Shown: one piece after another, positions 1 through 3,719 of the stretch | Layout: every line of letters starts with the position of its first letter | How positions within the stretch are numbered: position 1 is the first letter of the stretch | Assembly (NCBI GenBank): GCA_029946045.1 | Contig: JAQSDS010000116.1 | Location: forward strand, 1 to 5,682 | From: Rhodoferax sp. | GTDB taxonomy: Bacteria > Pseudomonadota > Gammaproteobacteria > Burkholderiales > Burkholderiaceae_C | Direction: 5' to 3' | Length of the DNA stretch: 5,682 bases | Program-made: the position numbers and the translations under genes | The notes under the pieces: generated by a model | What the model saw: only the letters and a program-made list of their open reading frames with translations | Told to the model about the DNA's origin: nothing | The model's database searches: none

Positions 1-489
1 CACACTGGCCAAGCGCTGGTTCTGAAAATCATCCCCCCCCGGGTTGGAAGTGCGACACAGCAAAAAAGCCCCCTTGCCGTGGTACTTGAGGTAGGGCTGG
101 ACCGAGTCAAAGCCCATGAAGGGCGACAGCGTGACCGCGTCGGCACCATAACGCTCAAAGGCCTCTTTGGCGTACTGTTCAGCGGTGCTGCCAATGTCGC
201 CTCGCTTGGCGTCCAGAATGACGGGCACGCCCGGTGCCACTCGGCGCATGTGCGCCATCAATCGCTCCAACTGGTCTTCGGCGCGATGCGCCGCAAAGTA
301 GGCGATTTGCGGCTTGAAGGCACTCACCAGGTCCGCCGTGGCATCCACCATGGCAGCACAAAAATCGTAAATTTTGCTGGCGTCGCCCTTCAGGCTGGCA
401 GGAAATTTAGCGGGCTCGGGGTCCAGCCCGACGCACAGCATGGAGCCGTTTTGACGCTCGGCATTGCGCAACATGTCTAGAAAATTCAT
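1..489 (-). CDS. pyrF: Orotidine 5'-phosphate decarboxylase, type 2 (partial, C-terminus beyond left edge)
   Basis: PyrF decarboxylates orotidine 5'-monophosphate to UMP, the last step of de novo pyrimidine synthesis in the cytoplasm. The frame is open from the ATG at 489 to the window edge, giving 163 residues of a protein that is usually about 270 aa in this subfamily. Seen directly are GLDP (residues 21-24, phosphate-site strand with Asp23), AFKPQ (57-61), and the signature DAKRGDI (93-99) with the catalytic Lys95 and Asp98 on the second strand. The CRTSNPGG segment that is characteristic of the longer type-2 PyrF follows (about 145-152). The start is supported by the typical N-terminal 'MNFLDML'. 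No Shine-Dalgarno sequence is evident upstream. A run of eight G on the coding strand (33-40) encodes the NPGGD part and the frame is intact through it. It is divergent from the accessory genes to the right and probably unrelated to them. Confidence 0.96.
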   Translation of the reverse strand, partial: MNFLDMLRNAERQNGSMLCVGLDPEPAKFPASLKGDASKIYDFCAAMVDATADLVSAFKPQIAYFAAHRAEDQLERLMAHMRRVAPGVPVILDAKRGDIGSTAEQYAKEAFERYGADAVTLSPFMGFDSVQPYLKYHGKGAFLLCRTSNPGGDDFQNQRLASV

Positions 490-495
490 GGCGCC

Positions 496-526
496 ATTGT
501 ATGAAGCACGGCCTCCGACTTGCCAA
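496..526 (-). promoter_or_regulatory. Candidate sigma-70 promoter of pyrF
   Basis: Reading the minus strand, TTGGCA (526-521) and TACAAT (501-496) lie 19 bp apart. The -10 element is only 6 bases before the pyrF ATG, so a transcript from here would have almost no leader. That would fit the lack of a ribosome binding site. The spacer is longer than the optimum, so the call is weak. A better-looking TTGACA (535-530, minus) has no -10 at a suitable distance. Confidence 0.28.
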
Positions 527-560
527 CCCTGTCAAATGGGTCAAGCTGGATCCGTAACAT

Positions 561-589
561 TTGAAATATCTTCACCAAGGCTGTAACAC
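561..589 (+). promoter_or_regulatory. Candidate promoter upstream of the lipoprotein/collar gene group
   Basis: TTGAAA (561-566) is followed after 17 bp by TAACAC (584-589), a fair -35 and a poor -10. It lies in the AT-richest part of the 490-750 intergenic region (about 43 percent GC over 541-600). A start near 596 would give a leader of about 155 nt before the ATG at 751. Nothing else in 490-750 resembles a gene. An in-frame ATG at 673 exists but is not favoured as a start. Confidence 0.25.
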
Positions 590-597
590 CTCTTCGG

Positions 598-626
598 TTG
601 CCCGACTCAGAACTGACTCATAAACT
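598..626 (+). promoter_or_regulatory. Alternative promoter with a direct GACTCA repeat in its spacer
   Basis: TTGCCC (598-603) and TAAACT (621-626) are 17 bp apart. The spacer contains two copies of GACTCA (604-609 and 615-620) whose starts are 11 bp apart, about one helical turn. A regulator binding there could control the element. Both hexamers are only partial matches to the consensus. A further small dyad, TCGTT-AC-AACGA (662-673), lies downstream. The repeats are seen directly; promoter activity and regulation are inference. Confidence 0.22.
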
Positions 627-750
627 GGGCGCCATCAGATTGAGCTCCTGAATTGCTGATGTCGTTACAACGATGGCGTTGACGACTGAGACCGAACCCT
701 TTCCTGCAGCCGACCCCTCTCGTCTTCAAGACAGACCACCCACCAGAACA

Positions 751-1662
751 ATGAACACCTTGCCCTCGCGCCGCCAATTCCTCCGGACCCTTGCCTCGGT
801 ACCGCTTGTGGCAACCGGAGTCGCCGGCTGCGGTGGCATCGACTCGGCGTCTGAGTTGCCCAAGGTTGCTGTCGACACGAGGCGCCTGGCATTCAGTTCG
901 CTTGGCACGGTGATCGAAGCTTTGCCCAATGACAATCTGGTCGTCCAAGCCGACTCAGCGACACGCAAAGGCTGGCAATATGGTGGGGATTTCGGGCAGG
1001 ACGCTGTGCTGCTGACGCCTTGGGCCGTGATCGCCACCGAAACGCGGCGCTTTGTCCTGGAGAGCGCCAGGCAGCGCGTGGTGGTGCTCGACGCCAACGG
1101 CCAGTTGCTGCGCACGCTGGGAGGCCGCGACGCCCTGCTTCACCCCTTGCGCTACCCCGGCATTCCCGCCCCCGGGCCCGATGGCCTGGTCTACGTCCCC
1201 GACCGAAACCTGGGCCTGATCCGGGCCTTTGACATCACCAGCCAGACCGTGCGCACACTGGCCCAGGACGCCGGCCTGGTGGCGCCCTACGCGCTGGCTT
1301 TTGACCCGGCCGGCCGGCTGCATGTTCTGGAGTCCTCGTCCCAGGTGGTAATTCTTGATCTGTCGGGCCGGGAAGTCGGCCGTTATGGTGGACGTGGCAC
1401 ACAACCCGGACAGATGGCCATGCCGACCTCGATCGCCATCGACAGCCAGGGATGGGTCACGCTGGCGGATCCGGTCATGGCAGCCCTGCACCACTTCGAA
1501 TTCAACGGCAGCTTCGTGGCCAGTCGCCGAGTGGCTCACGCCGCCGGTGAGCCCGCCAAGCCCCTCATGCTGGCGCTGCGCACGGATGGTATTTTGCACG
1601 TCCACGCCTCTTTTGATACGTCGGCGGGTGCCGTGCACAGGCCTTATCCGCATTTGCTTTAA
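751..1662 (+). CDS. Twin-arginine lipoprotein with NHL/beta-propeller-like repeats
   Basis: A 303-aa protein with a clear export signal: SRRQFLRT at residues 6-13 matches the twin-arginine motif, a hydrophobic stretch follows, and VAGC (24-27) is a lipobox, so Cys27 would be lipidated after Tat export. Gly28 at the +2 position does not suggest inner-membrane retention by the Asp rule. The mature part has about four NHL-like units (roughly residues 82-125, 127-173, 174-215, 217-262), each with a 'P-x-[GA]-[IL]-A-x-D-x-x-G' type strand followed by a short 'V-x-x-[FL]-D' strand; the clearest is the YGGRGTQPGQMAMPTSIAI stretch. Such propellers usually bind proteins, glycans or small ligands. The upstream in-frame ATG at 673 would add 26 residues before the signal, so 751 is preferred although no good ribosome binding site precedes it. 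It lies 65 bp upstream of three collar-like genes on the same strand and is probably co-transcribed with them. The ligand and exact role are unknown. Confidence 0.85.
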   Translation: MNTLPSRRQFLRTLASVPLVATGVAGCGGIDSASELPKVAVDTRRLAFSSLGTVIEALPNDNLVVQADSATRKGWQYGGDFGQDAVLLTPWAVIATETRRFVLESARQRVVVLDANGQLLRTLGGRDALLHPLRYPGIPAPGPDGLVYVPDRNLGLIRAFDITSQTVRTLAQDAGLVAPYALAFDPAGRLHVLESSSQVVILDLSGREVGRYGGRGTQPGQMAMPTSIAIDSQGWVTLADPVMAALHHFEFNGSFVASRRVAHAAGEPAKPLMLALRTDGILHVHASFDTSAGAVHRPYPHLL

Positions 1663-1727
1663 CACCGACGGCGTCAGGCCATGCTCACCGATGCGGCTCC
1701 CATCAACTTCATGAAGCATTTTCAACT

Positions 1728-2015
1728 ATGACTTGTGTAGCAAGTACCAACGACATCATGGTCTCCCAGATCGTGCTCCTGGCGGCAAGCTATGGCGGCT
1801 GTGGCAGCCCCACCAGCAACTTCCTGCCCTGTGACGGGGCGTTCTATGACGGCATGAACCCCACCTTCTCGCTGCTGTGGTCCGCCATTGGTTTCAACTT
1901 TGGTGGATACGTATCGGGCAGCAAGTACATGTTTGCCGTGCCCAAGCTGGCGCAGCCGACACCGAATACCGCTTGGTATATTTGTTTCAACGGAATTTTT
2001 CCAACCCGCCCCTGA
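1728..2015 (+). CDS. Miniature phage tail-collar / microcystin-dependent (MdpB)-like protein, copy 1
   Basis: A 95-aa protein recognised by pattern as a short Tail Collar-fold protein. It has a starting strand 'SQIVLLA' (13-19), a CDG motif (35-37) after the expected 'LP', a 'FSLLWSAIGFNFGG' segment (47-60) corresponding to the family's 'LFSLLGTTYGG', and FAVPKL (69-74) in place of the usual 'F-x-L-P-D-L'. The end WYICFNGIFPTRP (83-95) closely resembles the C-terminal strand of MdpB-type proteins (COG4675), which are normally about 170-190 aa. The middle section of those proteins, beginning at the R-G-R motif, is absent. There is no signal peptide. The start could also be Met11 (1758), which aligns nearly as well; neither has a strong ribosome binding site. 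Function is unknown; collar domains occur in phage tail fibres but also in many chromosomal gene triplets with no phage nearby. Confidence 0.78.
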   Translation: MTCVASTNDIMVSQIVLLAASYGGCGSPTSNFLPCDGAFYDGMNPTFSLLWSAIGFNFGGYVSGSKYMFAVPKLAQPTPNTAWYICFNGIFPTRP

Positions 2016-2016
2016 C

Positions 2017-2310
2017 ATGGACTACTACTTAGGTCAAATCATTCTGATCAGCGGTCCATTCAGGCCGACCAACCTGGACTTTCAGGGGGTGCCTTACCTG
2101 CTGGCTTGCGACGGCAGCTTTTACAACATCAGCACCTACTTGATGTTGTACAACTTGCTCAGAGAACGGATGCCCGTCCCCGAGAGCAGCGACGGATTGA
2201 AGTTCGCAATTCCCAATCTGCCCAGCCTGCAAAACGCCTATTCTTACGGTGGTGCCCCCCGTTACTACATTGTGGCAAACGCAGGCTACCCAAGCCCAGC
2301 GGTTCGCTGA
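2017..2310 (+). CDS. Miniature tail-collar / MdpB-like protein, copy 2 (divergent)
   Basis: A 97-aa paralogue of the flanking genes. It shares the opening 'LGQIILISG' strand (5-13), CDG (31-33), a 'LMLYNLL' helix (42-48), FAIPNL (63-68) and a closing YYIVANAGYP (83-92). It is the most divergent of the three: the region before CDG is about six residues longer and the glycine-rich 'YGGNG' segment is replaced by RMPVPESSDG (51-60). Its ATG lies one base after the stop of copy 1 (TGA C ATG) and no Shine-Dalgarno sequence precedes it, so translation probably depends on ribosomes finishing copy 1. No signal peptide or membrane segment is seen. An ATG at 1888 in the same frame would only extend it back into copy 1 and is rejected. 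Function is unknown. Confidence 0.76.
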   Translation: MDYYLGQIILISGPFRPTNLDFQGVPYLLACDGSFYNISTYLMLYNLLRERMPVPESSDGLKFAIPNLPSLQNAYSYGGAPRYYIVANAGYPSPAVR

Positions 2311-2317
2311 CAACACC

Positions 2318-2322
2318 AGGAG
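2318..2322 (+). promoter_or_regulatory. Ribosome binding site of collar copy 3
   Basis: AGGAG ends 8 bases before the ATG at 2331. It fixes that start against the upstream in-frame ATG at 2106, and it is the only strong Shine-Dalgarno sequence in the plus-strand group. Confidence 0.7.
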
Positions 2323-2330
2323 CCTCCCTC

Positions 2331-2585
2331 ATGCTGAATCTATTTATTGGCGAGATCATTCTGGTGACTTGCGGTTATGCGCCGGTGGGCACCTTACCTT
2401 GCGACGGTCGGGTGCTCCCGGTTACTGGCAACACAAACCTTTATTCAATACTGCGGAACAACTATGGTGGCAACGGCAACACCACGTTTGGTATCCCGTT
2501 GTTGGCCCCGCCGTTCACCGCGTCTGGCGGTACCAACCCGATGTATTGCATCGTGGTCTCAGGTATTTACCCGTTAATCTCCTGA
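2331..2585 (+). CDS. Miniature tail-collar / MdpB-like protein, copy 3
   Basis: An 84-aa protein and the closest of the three to the Tail Collar consensus. It has FIGEIILVTCGYAPVG (5-20), matching the family's 'GEI-x-L-F-A-x-x-x-A-P-x-G' strand, then LPCDGRVLPV (22-31), NTNLYSILRNNYGGNGNTTF (34-53) and GIPLL (54-58). After that the family's 'D-L-R-G-R' and everything up to the C-terminal strand is missing. The chain closes directly with MYCIVVSGIYPLIS (71-84), equivalent to the 'C-I-A-L-x-G-I-F-P' end of longer MdpB-like proteins. It has its own strong ribosome binding site, 20 bp after the stop of copy 2. Its last 12 bases overlap the end of the convergent FGE gene. It has no signal peptide. 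As with its paralogues the function is not known, and a phage origin is not implied. Confidence 0.8.
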   Translation: MLNLFIGEIILVTCGYAPVGTLPCDGRVLPVTGNTNLYSILRNNYGGNGNTTFGIPLLAPPFTASGGTNPMYCIVVSGIYPLIS

Positions 2586-3710
2586 AGACGCGTCCTTCAC
2601 CAGGCGAAAGCCTAGGTGTGACATTGGGCTGAACGGGTCAGCGCCGCGGCGCGCACTGGGCCGGTAGGACTGGCAGTAATCTTCGTTGCACAGGAAGGAA
2701 CCGCCACGAATGACCTTCTTGGGCGCATTGACGGGTGCGCCCCGGTCCAGCGGGTCAAAAGAGCCCGTGGGCCCCCGCGGGTTGGCAAGGGTGTTGCCTT
2801 GGGCGGCCTTGGCCTGCAACTGAAAATAATCAGAGCGGTACCAGTCGGCCACCCACTGCCAGGCGTTGCCCGTCATGTCGGAGAGGCCATACCCGTTCGC
2901 CGGAAATGAACCCGCAGGCGTGGTGCCCGCCGCGCCGCCCGCCCTAGGTTTGACCACGGGGAACGGCTGTCTCCTGACATCCCAGATGTTGGCCTGCAAG
3001 CGGCCGTCCTTTTCCAACTGGTCGCCCCAGGCGTAGGTGGCCTGCTCAAGGCCACCGCGTGCGGCGTATTCCCACTCGGCCTCGGTGGGCAGCCGTTTGC
3101 CCGCCCATTGGGCATAGGCCATGGCATCTTCATGGCTGACCTGAACCACCGGGTGGTCGCCCTTGCCCTCGATCGAGCTGTGCGGACCCTGCGGGTGGCG
3201 CCAGTCCGCCGCCGCCATGTAAGTCCACCACTGCCCGTAATCGTCCAGTCGCACCTCGCTGGCCGTACCGGTGAACACCATGGCACCGGCCAGCAGTAGC
3301 GCATCATCGGGTCGCGGCGTGCCCGGCGGCAACTGGACACGTATCGTTTCCCAGTCTGGCTTCCTTTCCGCCGTGGTGACGTAGTTGGTTACCGCCACGA
3401 ACTGGGCAAACTGGTCGTTGGTGACGTGCGTCACATCCATCCAGAAACTAGCGAGACGGACCTGGTGGGTGGGCCGCTCATTGGCTTGCGCCAGTTGGTG
3501 GTCACTTCCCATCAGGAATTTTCCGGCGGGCACCAGGGCCATGCCCATGGGCGCGTTGGTGCCGTCACTCATGACAATTTGGTGGCTGCGCCCGGCAGTG
3601 CTGAAAAATTGATCCAGATAAACAGCAGCGCCGGCACCCAGGCCGACCAACGCCAAGCCCGCCGTGGCGCGCAGCAAAAAACGACGCTTGTTGATGGTCC
3701 TTGGCAGCAC
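2574..3710 (-). CDS. Formylglycine-generating enzyme (sulfatase-modifying factor, SUMF1/FGE family), membrane-anchored or exported
   Basis: FGE oxidises the cysteine of a sulfatase CxPxR motif to C-alpha-formylglycine using copper and O2. With a GTG start at 3710 the protein is 378 aa. It has a KRRFLLR twin-arginine-like motif (8-14) and a hydrophobic segment to about residue 32. The FGE domain then runs from VPAGKFLMGSD (60-70) through ERPTHQV (78-84), PTEAEWEYAARGG (208-220), and NGYGLSDMTGNAWQW (272-286) to the end. The C-terminal RGGSFLCNEDYC (335-346) keeps both copper-binding cysteines, Cys341 and Cys346, spaced as in human FGE Cys336/Cys341, so it should be an active enzyme and not just a lectin-like relative. 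The residue before LGFR is His365, where many FGEs have Asn. The longer frame to an ATG at 3812 adds an Arg-rich stretch lying over the sulfatase 3' end and is judged spurious; GTG at 3716 or 3731 is also possible. The sulfatase just upstream is the obvious substrate. Confidence 0.9.
   Translation of the reverse strand: MLPRTINKRRFLLRATAGLALVGLGAGAAVYLDQFFSTAGRSHQIVMSDGTNAPMGMALVPAGKFLMGSDHQLAQANERPTHQVRLASFWMDVTHVTNDQFAQFVAVTNYVTTAERKPDWETIRVQLPPGTPRPDDALLLAGAMVFTGTASEVRLDDYGQWWTYMAAADWRHPQGPHSSIEGKGDHPVVQVSHEDAMAYAQWAGKRLPTEAEWEYAARGGLEQATYAWGDQLEKDGRLQANIWDVRRQPFPVVKPRAGGAAGTTPAGSFPANGYGLSDMTGNAWQWVADWYRSDYFQLQAKAAQGNTLANPRGPTGSFDPLDRGAPVNAPKKVIRGGSFLCNEDYCQSYRPSARRGADPFSPMSHLGFRLVKDASSGD
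2598..2618 (+). terminator. Hairpin just after the collar group (possible weak terminator)
   Basis: CACCAGGC (2598-2605) pairs with GCCT-A-GGTG (2610-2618, one bulged A) around a GAAA tetraloop, starting 12 nt after the stop of collar copy 3. There is no U tract after it, so it is not a classic intrinsic terminator. It also lies inside the coding end of the convergent FGE gene, so the pairing may be chance. Confidence 0.22.
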
Positions 3711-3712
3711 GG

Positions 3713-3719
3713 CCACCTC
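3713..3719 (-). promoter_or_regulatory. Ribosome binding site of the FGE gene, overlapping the sulfatase stop
   Basis: On the minus strand GAGGTGG (3719-3713) overlaps the sulfatase TGA (3720-3718) and lies just before the GTG at 3710. It supports that start and implies translational coupling of the two genes. The spacing is slightly short (about 4 nt from GAGGT), so the exact start remains uncertain. Confidence 0.45.

Noticed and set aside
673..750. Longer start for the lipoprotein gene at ATG 673
   Set aside because: It would put 26 extra polar residues before the twin-arginine motif, giving an unusually long n-region. The ATG at 751 gives a normal signal.
955..1725. 256-codon minus-strand open frame
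   Set aside because: It is antisense to the NHL lipoprotein, has shadow-like composition (rich in His, Gln, Arg and Gly) and no recognisable motif.
1711..1731. Six-codon leader peptide (ATG at 1711, stop overlapping the first collar ATG)
   Set aside because: It has no ribosome binding site of note and no attenuator-like structure; it is too short to support without conservation data.
1728..2585. Prophage tail-fibre module
   Set aside because: Collar domains suggest phage tails, but no other tail, capsid, lysis or integrase gene is present and the neighbours are a lipoprotein, a sulfatase pair and pyrF. Chromosomal collar triplets without phage are well known.
2641..2652. Perfect palindrome GCGCCGCGGCGC
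   Set aside because: It is GC-rich, lies within FGE Arg-Arg-Gly codons, has no U tract and is readily explained by codon bias.
2574..3710. Diversity-generating retroelement target (FGE/C-type lectin fold variable protein)
   Set aside because: The FGE fold is used by such target proteins, but both catalytic cysteines are present, a partner sulfatase adjoins, and no reverse transcriptase or template repeat is visible in the window.
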